A DNA stretch of 64,000 bases from Shewanella sp. Isolate13. GTDB taxonomy: Bacteria; Pseudomonadota; Gammaproteobacteria; Enterobacterales; Shewanellaceae. Shown here piece after piece: positions 52,339 through 61,909 of this stretch. How positions within the stretch are numbered: position 1 is the stretch's first letter; each line of letters opens with the position of its first letter. A model generated the notes under the pieces. The model saw only the letters and a list, made by a program, of their open reading frames with translations. It made no database searches and was not told where the DNA came from. The position numbers were made by a program, and so were the translations under genes. Location of the stretch: contig NZ_JAKEVD010000004.1 in the NCBI RefSeq assembly GCF_022398325.1, positions 105,923-169,922 on the forward strand, written 5' to 3'.

Positions 52339-55146
52339 TTAAGCTTTGCGGCGAGCCAAACCCAACACGCCCAACATCAGCAGAGCTCCCCAACCTAGGC
52401 TACCGCCACTCGATGAGCCTCCGCCGCTGACCACAGCCTCTTTTACGCTGACTGTGGTAGTCTTTTGTACTTGCTCTCCTGCGGCATCGGTAACCGTTAG
52501 AGTCACGCTGTAACTGCCTGCACTGGCGTAGGTATGCGTTGGAGCAGCTGCCGAGCTACTATTGCCGTCACCAAATTCCCATTGATAGCTAAGCTCCCCA
52601 TCTCCGCCGCTCGACTGATTGATAAATCTAACCTGCAGATTAGTTATGCTTTGAGTGAAATCGGCCACAATAGCCTCGCCTATCACCAGGTTGACGCTAT
52701 TGGTAAAGCTCTCTCCATTACCGTCGGTTATCGTGAGCGACACTAAGTAATTACCACCACTGACATAAGTGTAGCTTGGAGCAGCTTCTGTGCTCAGTCC
52801 ATCTTGAGTACCAAAATCCCAAGCATAGCTGTAATTACCATCCCCTCCACTCGCATCTGCCGAAAAGTTTACTTCTCGTCCCTGCTGGCTATAACTGATC
52901 GTTGCATTCAATGTACCAGACTCGGGAGGTGTCTGGCCGCTATACCTAAACTGCACCCTAGCACTACTACTATCACTCGACTGACTCATCACCTCCATGG
53001 TTAAGCCTAATTCAGGCAAAATCATCCCCGACTCAGGTTGCAGGGGGGCGCTGTAATCATTTGCATCATCAAACAGTTTGACCGAGCTTAAATGATTGTC
53101 ATTAAAGTAACTCGACTGGTTAAAGAGACTGAAAGCGGCGTCTCTTACCTGCACGCTGGAATCATTAGTCGCGATTAAGTTTTGATCAGCATCCACCACA
53201 CCGATTAAGCTATAGCCCGGATGGCTATTGACTTCATTGTTGCTGTATTCCAAGTTTTCAAACCAGAGTACGACACCAGGATCGTAGGAGCGAGACTCGA
53301 GTCCCTTGTCGACCCCTTGCTGACTTCTTAACTGCACCAGATAGCGGCGATCTTTACCGGGACGCTTATTCGTTACCCGAACAAACCCTGCATATTCAAC
53401 ATTGGCCTCTTGCTCTGCACCATCGAAAAAGACCGTGTCGGTATTGTCGAGCAAAATCACGATGTCATCGACCACAATGCCATAATCACCCACAGCTTGA
53501 TCCGTCACATAACGTATCGAGATCTGAACATTTCGTCCTGCGTAAGGGCTTAAATCAAATAGAAGATTCACCCAAGCATCTGCGCCTTCAGCGCCAGCCA
53601 AGTCGCTAGACTTACCCGTAATAATGTTACGCTCATTATTAATCGAGTTACTCGCCTTAGTGTAATGCCCAGCAATCGCAATACCATCTACCATCACCTG
53701 AGCATAATCGTAATCTTGCTCAATATTCCAGTGTGCTCGCATGGTTAAGCTCAGCGGTGTTGCAGCGGGCAGATCAACATCAAATGACATGGCATGGTTG
53801 ATCATGTCACCTTGATCTGAGTAATACTGATACGCACCGCTATAGGGCTCCTTAAAGTCGACCTCAATAGCCGGAATAGGAATAGAAATTTGGTTGACCT
53901 GCTCATGGTTGACCGCCTCAGCAAGATCAATATCGAGCCCAGAGGAGGAGAGCGTATCGAGCTGTACACTCTGCTCTGTCACCCAGTTTCCGCCATAGAT
54001 AGTCTGCAAGTAGGAGCGGGCATAAGGGCTGAAACCAGTCGGCAGTGAGCCTGCCAACGACCCCGCCCAGCTCCCTCCTGCCATAACCGACCAAAACCCA
54101 ACCGGAGAACCTTTACCTAACTGGGTAGTATCGTACTCATCCGGTAGCCCCAGATCATGACCAAATTCATGCACACACACACCCAGTGCGGCATCGATAG
54201 GCTGAATCGTATAGCCAGAAAGCTTAACCTCGGTGCCCGGTAGCGTGTAAATGCCACCATCGACGAAAGAACGATGGGACCAGATAGCGTCAGCGCCTAA
54301 CATGCCGCCCCCCGCTTCTTCGCCGATACTCGAATGGAAGATCATCACATGATCAATAATGCCATCGGCTTCATTTGTTACGCCGTTATTGTTTAAGTCG
54401 AAAGGATCTTCAATATCGTAACTGGCTAACTCGGCTTCACTCATGTCGGCAACCGCCGCTGTGATCGCCTCCTTAACCAGATCAGAAACCCCTCTATCGT
54501 TATCATAGTCATCGGGATCATTGCCACCATAAACAGCTGCGTTATTCGCGGCTCGATACCAGCCTTTTACATCACCGGTAAAGAAGAAGCTGCCACCGGA
54601 TTCGGCTTGATAATATTGATACCCTGTCATCAGGGTTTGACCTTGCGGCCCGTCATAACCGACTTCAGAAAACAGCAGTGAGCGATAGTGTTCAACCGAA
54701 TAATCGTTGTAGAACATCTGAGTGTCGCTACTGCTTAAGCCGTTGTCGTTATAGGGGAGATCGGGGAAGTCGATAAGTACCGTAAGTACTTTTACAGTCT
54801 TATTAGTAAAACTCTTCACCAGTGGCGTCACATCACTCATCGATTGAGTGCGTTTTCTCACTTGCAACAACTGTTTTCTTTGCTGCTGCGCCTGAATTAA
54901 TGGCAGCTTTTTAGCGCCGTAAGCTCTCTTAGTAAATTCGGCTATCGCCTGCTCTTTTTCAAAATCGGTTGCATTATCCGAAAGTTCACCGCGTTTAATG
55001 AGCCAATATAAGACCTGCTCTTTATTGATAATATTGGCATCGGCGGTGGTACCAGCAGTCATCGGAGCTGCTAAGGAGAGTGAAGGGAGAAAGATTATCG
55101 CAGCAGCAAAAGCTGCACAAAGCGTTGTTGTTAATCGTTTCGTCAT
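52339..55146 (-). CDS. Secreted M6-family metalloprotease with PKD domains and GlyGly-CTERM
   Basis: A 935-residue immune-inhibitor-A-like protease. The ATG at 55146 has AGGAGG upstream; a longer frame to 55212 is not supported. Order: signal peptide (to about residue 27), propeptide, M6 catalytic domain with the zinc motif HEFGHDLGLPDEYD, a domain resembling MAM/lectin-type folds, two PKD domains (YAWDFGTQDG and YQWEFGDGNS), a Gly/Ser-rich linker and a C-terminal GGSLGWGALLMLGVLGLARRKA anchor of the GlyGly-CTERM type processed by rhombosortase. It should be surface-attached or released by type II secretion. Coupled to the small lipoprotein upstream. Confidence 0.93.
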   Translation of the reverse strand: MTKRLTTTLCAAFAAAIIFLPSLSLAAPMTAGTTADANIINKEQVLYWLIKRGELSDNATDFEKEQAIAEFTKRAYGAKKLPLIQAQQQRKQLLQVRKRTQSMSDVTPLVKSFTNKTVKVLTVLIDFPDLPYNDNGLSSSDTQMFYNDYSVEHYRSLLFSEVGYDGPQGQTLMTGYQYYQAESGGSFFFTGDVKGWYRAANNAAVYGGNDPDDYDNDRGVSDLVKEAITAAVADMSEAELASYDIEDPFDLNNNGVTNEADGIIDHVMIFHSSIGEEAGGGMLGADAIWSHRSFVDGGIYTLPGTEVKLSGYTIQPIDAALGVCVHEFGHDLGLPDEYDTTQLGKGSPVGFWSVMAGGSWAGSLAGSLPTGFSPYARSYLQTIYGGNWVTEQSVQLDTLSSSGLDIDLAEAVNHEQVNQISIPIPAIEVDFKEPYSGAYQYYSDQGDMINHAMSFDVDLPAATPLSLTMRAHWNIEQDYDYAQVMVDGIAIAGHYTKASNSINNERNIITGKSSDLAGAEGADAWVNLLFDLSPYAGRNVQISIRYVTDQAVGDYGIVVDDIVILLDNTDTVFFDGAEQEANVEYAGFVRVTNKRPGKDRRYLVQLRSQQGVDKGLESRSYDPGVVLWFENLEYSNNEVNSHPGYSLIGVVDADQNLIATNDSSVQVRDAAFSLFNQSSYFNDNHLSSVKLFDDANDYSAPLQPESGMILPELGLTMEVMSQSSDSSSARVQFRYSGQTPPESGTLNATISYSQQGREVNFSADASGGDGNYSYAWDFGTQDGLSTEAAPSYTYVSGGNYLVSLTITDGNGESFTNSVNLVIGEAIVADFTQSITNLQVRFINQSSGGDGELSYQWEFGDGNSSSAAAPTHTYASAGSYSVTLTVTDAAGEQVQKTTTVSVKEAVVSGGGSSSGGSLGWGALLMLGVLGLARRKA

Positions 55147-55147
55147 A

Positions 55148-55450
55148 CTACTGACCTCCTTTCTTACACTCTTGGAACGCCTTCTGACGCTGACGGATAT
55201 ACTCAATAACAACTTGCTCAGCTTCGGCTTCAGTCATCTGCTCGGTAATGAGTCCTCGCTCTTTGAGGCTAGCCTTAAGCTTAGTCGTATCTTGAATAGG
55301 GGGAGTTGAACTACATAGGAGATGCTTACGAGGAACATCATTGTGAGTATCGGTGATAATAGACTGCTGCTCAATTTCTTGAGATCGGCTATTGCACGCC
55401 GAGACAAACACAAAGCTAAGAAAACTAAAAACTAGGAGAGAAACTTTCAT
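55148..55450 (-). CDS. Small lipoprotein coupled to the M6 protease
   Basis: A 100-residue lipoprotein of unknown function. I start it at the ATG at 55450, which gives MKVSLLVFSFLSFVFVSAC with lipobox VSAC; the longer frame adds a Cys-rich run that is not a signal. The mature part is charged and probably helical (LKASLKERGLITEQMTEAEA...) with a Pro-rich start and one further cysteine near the end. Its stop codon is one base before the protease start, and the protease ribosome site lies inside it. Possible inhibitor, chaperone or anchor for the protease; inference only. Confidence 0.75.
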   Translation of the reverse strand: MKVSLLVFSFLSFVFVSACNSRSQEIEQQSIITDTHNDVPRKHLLCSSTPPIQDTTKLKASLKERGLITEQMTEAEAEQVVIEYIRQRQKAFQECKKGGQ

Positions 55451-55586
55451 AGGCCACCCAACACTGCTGAATACAAAACAATAACAACAACAGCAATACA
55501 TTAACAGTCAAATTAATATATTTAGGTGGCTCTTTTTAAGTTTATAGACATATCAACTGATTTTTATATAGTTAACAGTCAAATAG

Positions 55587-57758
55587 CTATGATTGATTAT
55601 CATTCATATCGGCTAGCCATGACTGATATATAAGCATTAACACAGAGGCTGACCAGCTAAAGTTGGTGCAATGCAACCCCTCTCCGGTTAACGGATTATA
55701 ATTCTCACGGATTGGACTCTGACCAAGAATCCCCTCTCCCTCGGTCACCAGTTGCAGTGCCAAGTGCCGAGCTTCATCGTGATAACCGTATCGCTCGACG
55801 CCTTGCAGGCCGAATAAGGCCTGATCTAACCACACTGGGCCTCGCCAATACTTAGCAGCAGCAAAATTCGGGCTATCGGCGCTCACAGTGGGAAACGGAA
55901 TTAAGGTGCCAAATTGCCCAGCATTTAGGTGGCGCTCTACGATGATTTTGGCTTGAGCCTCACTCGCCGCCCCCGCCCAAAGCGGGATCCAGCCCTCAAC
56001 GCCTTTGCCCTGCTTGAGCATCAACTCACTCCCAGTTGAGGTATAGCGAATATCATAGAAAAATCCCGACTCAGGATCATACATCTGCATCTGGATCTGC
56101 TTAGCGAGCCGAGTGGCCTCCACATCCCATTTCTGCTCGGCACTTGCATCTGCTAGCACTTCGGCCATCTGCTGTAGGAAGCGTTTCTCTGCATAGAGAT
56201 AAGCATTAAGATCGACCGATTCTTGGGAGACCGAATAACCAACGAGTTGCCCCCCTTGGCGGTTTTGCCACACATCTAGGCCGCTATCCACATCGAATCT
56301 AGGCGCATTATCCATACCCGATTCCCACGCTGCCGCCTCGATCACCGCCTCAAGATTAACCGAGCCATCTTGATTGAGGTGCATAGGGTGAAGGTTGGCA
56401 CCATATTCAGCCAAGCCATTATCATTGTTGTCACGGTTGCGATACCACCACAGGTGGTAGTCGACCAATTTGGGATACATGGCCTGAAGAAAGGCAGCAT
56501 CTTTATCCTGTAGATAGATCTGCCATACCGCCCAAGCTGCCAACGGGGGCTTGCCGTTGCGTTCATTCCAGTTCCCGCCTTCTCCGCCTCGATCGGTATT
56601 CTTATTGTAGAAAATCGCATCAGGAAGGTTACCAGCATCTTGTGGTCTCACCGGATCTTGGCTTGTAAATTGATAATCGAACATCGCCAGCACATTCGAC
56701 TTGGCTAATTCTGGATCGAACCGAGCCAAGGCAACCGCTTGCTTCCAAGTATCCCAGGCCCAGACACCGTTAAACCACTTGTAGGTGATCGAAGGCGTAA
56801 TCGCATCATGTTGCAGCGCACCTGCCGGACTTCGCCAATTGTGCAGCAGAGTCATCATGCTCTTAACGGCGAGTTGGCGAGCACTTTTATCGCCTCCCAC
56901 TATCGCTCTATCTAATCTAGCTTGCCACTTAGCACGATTATCGGTGAGCTGAACCCCTATCTTGTCCCAGTCTGGTGCCTGATGCGCGCCGCGCTCGGCC
57001 TGGGTATGAAAGTATCGCTGCGCCGATACCAAGGTATGTTGCTGCCCACCCACCAGAGTCACGGGCTCGGCAAAGGCACGATAACCCGATTGCTCATTGA
57101 GGATAATCTTCATATCGGTATCGAACCACAGCTCATACTCGGCATCGGCCAGCTGAATTCGCCAAGTGTCCATTATCGGTTTGAGTTGCCAACTGATGTG
57201 GTTAGCTGTCACTTCAGCTTGCTTAATAAGGCTGTAATCCAGCAACGAAGGATGTGAGTTAAAGGGTGTGCCGTGCCAAACCAGCTGCCAGGTTTGTGCT
57301 TTCGGGGAGAGGTTAACCAGCTCTGTATGAATCACCGCCGTACGGTTATCACTATAACTCAGGGTCAAGTTAAGCTGAAAATCGGACCAAGTAAACGTCT
57401 GCACCAAGGCATCGGGTCTGCTATAAATCTCGATGCGACTCGCACTCTCTAATGCGACAAATTCATCGCTATCCACATCGATCAACTGCAAGCGTTGTAG
57501 ACTGTCGCTCAAGTGCAAGCTGTATTCTTGTGCGATAAACAATGGGCCAGTAAAGCTGCCATAATAATCCGCATTATCAGGCAGGTGGAAGCCATGCCAA
57601 GCCCCCAGATCGGTATACACTGAGCCAATAGTAAGATTGCCCTTACTATCACGCTGCTCCATCGAAGTAGGTGTACCTTGGTAAGGCAGTAGGTTCTGAT
57701 AATCGGTAGAATCGAGCGAAGAAAAGCTAGCGGCACACAATAGAAGACAAGTTAGCAT
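55587..57758 (-). CDS. Glycoside hydrolase family 63, YgjK-like alpha-glucosidase
   Basis: A 723-residue exported glucosidase with a short signal (MLTCLLLCAASFS). The N-terminal half is beta-rich; the C-terminal half is an (alpha/alpha)6 barrel with the YgjK/GH63 signatures KWFNGVWAWDTWKQA (catalytic aspartate) and NWNERNGKPPLAAWAVWQIY, then GYSVSQESVDLNAYLY and WRGPVWLDQALFGLQG. E. coli YgjK is a periplasmic enzyme of similar length acting on glucose disaccharides. No sugar transporter or regulator is adjacent. About 130 bp separates it from the small lipoprotein. Confidence 0.9.
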   Translation of the reverse strand: MLTCLLLCAASFSSLDSTDYQNLLPYQGTPTSMEQRDSKGNLTIGSVYTDLGAWHGFHLPDNADYYGSFTGPLFIAQEYSLHLSDSLQRLQLIDVDSDEFVALESASRIEIYSRPDALVQTFTWSDFQLNLTLSYSDNRTAVIHTELVNLSPKAQTWQLVWHGTPFNSHPSLLDYSLIKQAEVTANHISWQLKPIMDTWRIQLADAEYELWFDTDMKIILNEQSGYRAFAEPVTLVGGQQHTLVSAQRYFHTQAERGAHQAPDWDKIGVQLTDNRAKWQARLDRAIVGGDKSARQLAVKSMMTLLHNWRSPAGALQHDAITPSITYKWFNGVWAWDTWKQAVALARFDPELAKSNVLAMFDYQFTSQDPVRPQDAGNLPDAIFYNKNTDRGGEGGNWNERNGKPPLAAWAVWQIYLQDKDAAFLQAMYPKLVDYHLWWYRNRDNNDNGLAEYGANLHPMHLNQDGSVNLEAVIEAAAWESGMDNAPRFDVDSGLDVWQNRQGGQLVGYSVSQESVDLNAYLYAEKRFLQQMAEVLADASAEQKWDVEATRLAKQIQMQMYDPESGFFYDIRYTSTGSELMLKQGKGVEGWIPLWAGAASEAQAKIIVERHLNAGQFGTLIPFPTVSADSPNFAAAKYWRGPVWLDQALFGLQGVERYGYHDEARHLALQLVTEGEGILGQSPIRENYNPLTGEGLHCTNFSWSASVLMLIYQSWLADMNDNQS

Positions 57759-57934
57759 GAGTTATTGTTATTTTTGAATATTATATCCCAAGTATTGCAG
57801 TCTAAAATTTGTTCTGCAAGTGAGTTTAACTTTAGCTCACGCTTTAAAAAAAGCCATCAAGGCTAGTTATCGTCGCAAACAGCTAGCCAGATGTCACTCG
57901 AAGCTCACCTCAAGATGCGCTTTAATCTACATGC

Positions 57935-58531
57935 CTATAGCCCTGTGTGACTGATATAGTTGGCAACCCCATCGAGGAACATCTGTACCGAGATCATTAC
58001 CAGTACCATGCCCATCAAACGCTCAACGGCGGTTAACCCCTTCTCACCCAACACCTTAGTAAAGACCTTATAGAAGAGTAAGATCACCGCGCTTGCCCCC
58101 CATGCCGAGACTAGCGCTATTGTCCAATCAAACATGCGATCATTATCGGTGTGAGCTAGTAAAATAAGCGCCGCCAACACCGAAGGTCCAGCCATCAAGG
58201 GAATGGCCATCGGCACGATAAATGGCTCTTCACCCGCAGCGAGACCAACCACACCACCGGGCTGCGGAAAAATCATCCGAATCGCAATTAAGAACAGAAT
58301 AATACCGCCGGCAATACTCACCGACTCGGTGCGTAAGTTAAGGAAGTTAAGGATCGCCTCTCCCGCAAACAGAAACAACATCATGATCACTAAGGCAAAC
58401 ATCAGCTCACGGATCAGCACACGACGGCGCTTCTTCGGCTCAATATGGCGCAATATAGAGGCAAATATAGGCAAATTACCGAGTGGATCCATAATGAGAA
58501 ACAACATGACTGCCGCTGAGAAAGTATCCAT
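57935..58531 (-). CDS. MarC-family inner-membrane protein, YhgN-like
   Basis: A 198-residue protein with six hydrophobic segments and the MarC/YhgN pattern: FLIMDPLGNLPIFASIL in the first part and FIVPMAIPLMAGPSVLAALILL after the loop. Transport function is not proven for the family. Single gene, divergent from the ZIP-like fusion. Confidence 0.9.
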   Translation of the reverse strand: MDTFSAAVMLFLIMDPLGNLPIFASILRHIEPKKRRRVLIRELMFALVIMMLFLFAGEAILNFLNLRTESVSIAGGIILFLIAIRMIFPQPGGVVGLAAGEEPFIVPMAIPLMAGPSVLAALILLAHTDNDRMFDWTIALVSAWGASAVILLFYKVFTKVLGEKGLTAVERLMGMVLVMISVQMFLDGVANYISHTGL

Positions 58532-58748
58532 AGATAAATGCTTCTATTCGCCGTAAAAAATACTATTCTATTACCTTAACCGACAAATTAACAAATCAAC
58601 GTCAATAAACGCCACATTTGTTCACAAAAAGTATGTATTTAGCGGCAACTGCGTATCAATGTAAATTCAACACAGTACTCTGCTAATTACCCACAAGACT
58701 GGTATACTATGGCGCTTTTTTCGCTCTCGTGGTTTAAATTGGAAATCC

Positions 58749-60371
58749 ATGCTGTATCTATTAGCTAGCTGCATCGCACTATTATTAGGCCCACTGTTTT
58801 ATCGATTCTTTTCGACAGGCAACGGGTTACAAAAAGGCCTAGACGGATTTATATTCGTGTCTCTGGGCGGCCTAGTGTTGGTTCATATTCTTCCAGAGCT
58901 ATTAGAACATGGCGGATTTCTCGCAATTGTATTTGTGATTATCGGGATCTGGGGGCCGACACTGAGTGAGCGGTTATTCCACCGTTACTCCGAAGTCACT
59001 CACAACCTCACCTTAATCTTAGGTATTGGCGGATTGCTACTGCACACCATCACAGATGGTGGAGCGATGATATTAGCCCAACAAGACGGCAACTCGCCTC
59101 TACTCGCACTGGGGATAATCCTGCATCGACTGCCTGTCGGTGTAGCCATCTGGTGGTTACTCAAGCCACAAGTCGGCAGTCGTTGGGCTATGGCAGTTCT
59201 GGCAGCCATGATGCTATTAACCTCCGTGGGTTACTTTGCCGGAGAGCAGCTGCTGTCTCATTTAAGCCTTGAAAATACCGTTTACTTACAAGCATTTGTT
59301 ACCGGCTCCATTCTACATGTGGTGTTACATCAACCCCATGGCACGCCAGTAACCGACAAACAAGGCAAGTATGAGTACCAAGCTGGGATCGGCAGCTTAC
59401 TCGGTATCGCCCTGCTATTTTTACTGCTGATGATGGACTCTGGTGGCCACGACCATCACCACAGCCATAGCCACTCAACCGAGCACCTACTCGACTGGAT
59501 GCTGACTATCGCGCCCGTATTACTGCTAAGCTATGCCGTGGCGAGTCTGCGCTTCCACTATGGACTCACGCCCCACAACGACCAACTGGGTAAACTTTGG
59601 TTACAGCGATTACTTGGGCCAGAGGCAATCATTATTACCGGCTTACTACTTGGTCCCATGTTCGCCCTGATCCAAGCGGTCTCTGTCGCGATTATTGGTT
59701 GGCAGCTCACTCGCTGCAATGTCGAGCCTACCGACCCCCATGATGAGCTGCCCAAATCCGCTTGGCGTTTTGGCTTCGCTCACCTCGTTGACCGCAGTGC
59801 ACCATGGATCTTGCTAAGTTTAGTGTTAGCCAATCTGATTGGTCACCCAGCAGTGCCACTTTCAAGCCCACTGGTACAAGTCATCGTGCTGTTGTTAGTA
59901 TTCCTGCCGATGCGCTTTTGTAATCTCGGCGCAGCGGTATTGTCCTTATCTTTAGCTTACAGTGGCTGGACAACCACGGCAGTGATCTTACCGTTAATCG
60001 CCGCACCAATATTTAACTTGGCCCAGCTAAAAATGATGAATTGGAGCCAAAGAACTAGCCTGTTTGCCCTGCTAATTGCATTACTTGGAGCAATTGAGTT
60101 ACTGCATCCTAAGTGGCAAGCCATGGTTCATTTACCCGCCACACTCAACAGCTTCTGCTTGGTAATTGTGGCTATGTTGTTCGCCACCAGCTTGCTTCGC
60201 CTTGGGCCACGTAAGTTCTTAAGCCGACTCATGCTGCTTAAGCCCAAAGCTCATAATCATGACCACGGACACTCCCATGGTGACGAGCATAGCCATGAGC
60301 CAGTACACAGTCATGGACATAGTCATGAAAAGAGCCATAAGCATGGGCATGACCATAAGCACCACCATTAA
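58749..60371 (+). CDS. ZIP-like transporter fused to a second permease-like half, His-rich tail
   Basis: A 540-residue membrane protein with about 14 hydrophobic segments. Residues 1-205 resemble a ZIP-type metal transporter (LVLVHILPELLEHGGF and GIILHRLPVGVAIWWLL, with the paired histidines of ZIP helices). A His-rich loop follows at about residues 235-246. Residues 250-510 form a second multi-helix unit resembling YraQ/ArsP-like permeases (LLGPEAIIITGLLLGPMFALI). The C-terminus has about 20 histidines alternating with Asp, Gly and Ser. A divalent-metal transporter is likely (Zn, Ni or Co). I do not know a characterised protein of this layout. Confidence 0.7.
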   Translation: MLYLLASCIALLLGPLFYRFFSTGNGLQKGLDGFIFVSLGGLVLVHILPELLEHGGFLAIVFVIIGIWGPTLSERLFHRYSEVTHNLTLILGIGGLLLHTITDGGAMILAQQDGNSPLLALGIILHRLPVGVAIWWLLKPQVGSRWAMAVLAAMMLLTSVGYFAGEQLLSHLSLENTVYLQAFVTGSILHVVLHQPHGTPVTDKQGKYEYQAGIGSLLGIALLFLLLMMDSGGHDHHHSHSHSTEHLLDWMLTIAPVLLLSYAVASLRFHYGLTPHNDQLGKLWLQRLLGPEAIIITGLLLGPMFALIQAVSVAIIGWQLTRCNVEPTDPHDELPKSAWRFGFAHLVDRSAPWILLSLVLANLIGHPAVPLSSPLVQVIVLLLVFLPMRFCNLGAAVLSLSLAYSGWTTTAVILPLIAAPIFNLAQLKMMNWSQRTSLFALLIALLGAIELLHPKWQAMVHLPATLNSFCLVIVAMLFATSLLRLGPRKFLSRLMLLKPKAHNHDHGHSHGDEHSHEPVHSHGHSHEKSHKHGHDHKHHH

Positions 60372-60404
60372 CGCCTGCTTCGTCTAATCGACTCTGGCTA
60401 GCTT

Positions 60405-60444
60405 TTCTAAGTCATGGGCATTAACCTGTATCCATGACTTAGAA
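60405..60444 (+). promoter_or_regulatory. 13-bp perfect hairpin before the NRDE gene
   Basis: TTCTAAGTCATGG (60405-60417) and CCATGACTTAGAA (60432-60444), loop 14 bases, ending 13 bases before the start of the next gene. No T-tract. It may shield the ribosome site or be an operator. Confidence 0.6.
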
Positions 60445-60457
60445 TTGAGCTATGTTT

Positions 60458-61228
60458 ATGTGCATCCTTTTTGTTGCGTTGCAGACTCACCCACAATTCC
60501 CATTAATCATCTGCGCCAATCGCGATGAGTTTCATCATCGCCCCACTGAGGCCGCTCATTTCTGGCCAACCTCAAATAAGTCCAACGCGTTATTAGCCGG
60601 GAAAGACCTAGAAGCAGGGGGAACTTGGCTAGGTGTGAATCAACTAGGCAAGATAGCAGGCTTGACCAATATCCGCGCGCCAGAGCTCAACCAAAATGAT
60701 ATGAGAAGCCGCGGAGAGCTAGTATTAAAAGCCTTAGAAGACGATGCAATCGATCATGATTGGTTACAGCTCCATAGCCGTTTCTACAACCCATTTAATT
60801 TACTCTTTGGCGATGAAGAACAGCTTCAGTGTTTCAATAGCCGTAGTCAGACACTCACCCGACTCAGCCCTGGGTTTCACTCCATCAGCAATGGTGCACT
60901 CGATGATATTTGGCCCAAGATGGCCCGTGGTACGTTAGCGATCGAGCAGCATATTACCGACAATACGAGTCCCGATATCGATGCCCTGCTCGGCATCATG
61001 ACAGATAACACCCAAGCACCAGATGAGGAGTTGCCCCAGACAGGGGTGAGTTTAGAGTGGGAGCGGCACCTGTCTTCGATCTACATTCAGCATGAAGAAT
61101 ATGGCACTCGCTCAACCAGCATCATCCTTAAAGACAAACAGGGCAAGATACACTTCACCGAGGTGAGATATGACGGTAAGGGGCGCAACTTAGGTCGCGA
61201 TGAGTTTACGATTGCAGCGAGTGAGTAA
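60458..61228 (+). CDS. NRDE-family (TANGO2-like) protein
   Basis: A 256-residue cytoplasmic protein. The second ATG (60458) gives the family's usual N-terminus MCILFVAL with Cys2, so I prefer it to the ATG at 60452. The name-giving NRDE is in ICANRDEFHHRP, followed by GGTWLGVNQLGKIAGLTN and, near the C-terminus, YGTRSTSIIL. The family is linked to haem or lipid handling in eukaryotes, with an unclear role in bacteria. Cysteine 2 would be the N-terminal nucleophile if the protein works as an Ntn-type hydrolase. Confidence 0.9.
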   Translation: MCILFVALQTHPQFPLIICANRDEFHHRPTEAAHFWPTSNKSNALLAGKDLEAGGTWLGVNQLGKIAGLTNIRAPELNQNDMRSRGELVLKALEDDAIDHDWLQLHSRFYNPFNLLFGDEEQLQCFNSRSQTLTRLSPGFHSISNGALDDIWPKMARGTLAIEQHITDNTSPDIDALLGIMTDNTQAPDEELPQTGVSLEWERHLSSIYIQHEEYGTRSTSIILKDKQGKIHFTEVRYDGKGRNLGRDEFTIAASE

Positions 61229-61256
61229 ACAGACTCACACTACGCCCATATTAATC

Positions 61257-61328
61257 TTATTTTTGGGCGTGCTTGAGCAGATAAAGTGAACCTGCAACCA
61301 ACACTACTGCGGGGATAAGAAAAACCAT
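61257..61328 (-). CDS. 23-residue candidate membrane microprotein
   Basis: ATG with an excellent AAGGAG site seven bases upstream, 23 codons and a TAA. The product is one hydrophobic helix with a basic C-terminus (starts MVFLIPAVVLVAG, ends LLKHAQK). It lies 17 bases downstream of the NTF2-like gene on the same strand. I know no match to a named family; single-helix microproteins often modulate a membrane complex. Confidence 0.55.
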   Translation of the reverse strand: MVFLIPAVVLVAGSLYLLKHAQK

Positions 61329-61345
61329 AACTTTCTCCTTAACGA

Positions 61346-61768
61346 CTAATCAGAGGTGTGGTCGTGGGTGATCACCCAACGATCATCGATTTTCTCGACC
61401 AATAACGTAAACACACCATTCGGGTTATCTTTGGTGCGTTCCAGTGACCAACGACCGACAACAACTGCGGCATAGTTACTGAGCATCTTGATCTCTTTAA
61501 TGGTGAAAGTCAGCGTGCCTAGGGTCGCTTTATCGGGATAATGCTTCTTATAAGCGGCTAGGGTCTTCTCCCAACCGTAGCGAAATTTACCATTGGAGAC
61601 GAAACGCATCTTGTCGTCATTCCAATAGCCCTGCATATAAGCATCTAAGTCGCCGCGATTCCATGCAGCTTGCTGTTCAGCCAAAATATTAGCAATATCA
61701 TCGGTTGGTACAGCATTTACGTTAAATGCCATGCACAACAATAAGACACTGATTCCTTTTTTAAACAT
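61346..61768 (-). CDS. Exported NTF2-like (SnoaL/DUF4440) protein
   Basis: A 140-residue protein with a signal peptide (FKKGISVLLLCMAFNVNA) and an NTF2-like domain: IANILAEQQAAWNRGDLDAYMQGYW, GWEKTLAAYKKHYPD and the end VEKIDDRWVITHDHTS. The ATG at 61768 has GGAG seven bases upstream; the GTG two codons earlier is weaker. Function unknown. Possibly cotranscribed with the 23-residue ORF. Confidence 0.85.
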   Translation of the reverse strand: MFKKGISVLLLCMAFNVNAVPTDDIANILAEQQAAWNRGDLDAYMQGYWNDDKMRFVSNGKFRYGWEKTLAAYKKHYPDKATLGTLTFTIKEIKMLSNYAAVVVGRWSLERTKDNPNGVFTLLVEKIDDRWVITHDHTSD

Positions 61769-61909
61769 TGCCACTCTCCGATCGGGCTTTATTAGGTGTA
61801 CTATAACTCAATTATCTCACTGACGTCTTGTCACCAATCCTAGCAAATGATTGGCTAAAGCCGCAGAAAACATCAATACTCATAAAAAAGGCCGGAAGGT
61901 TTTCGTTAT

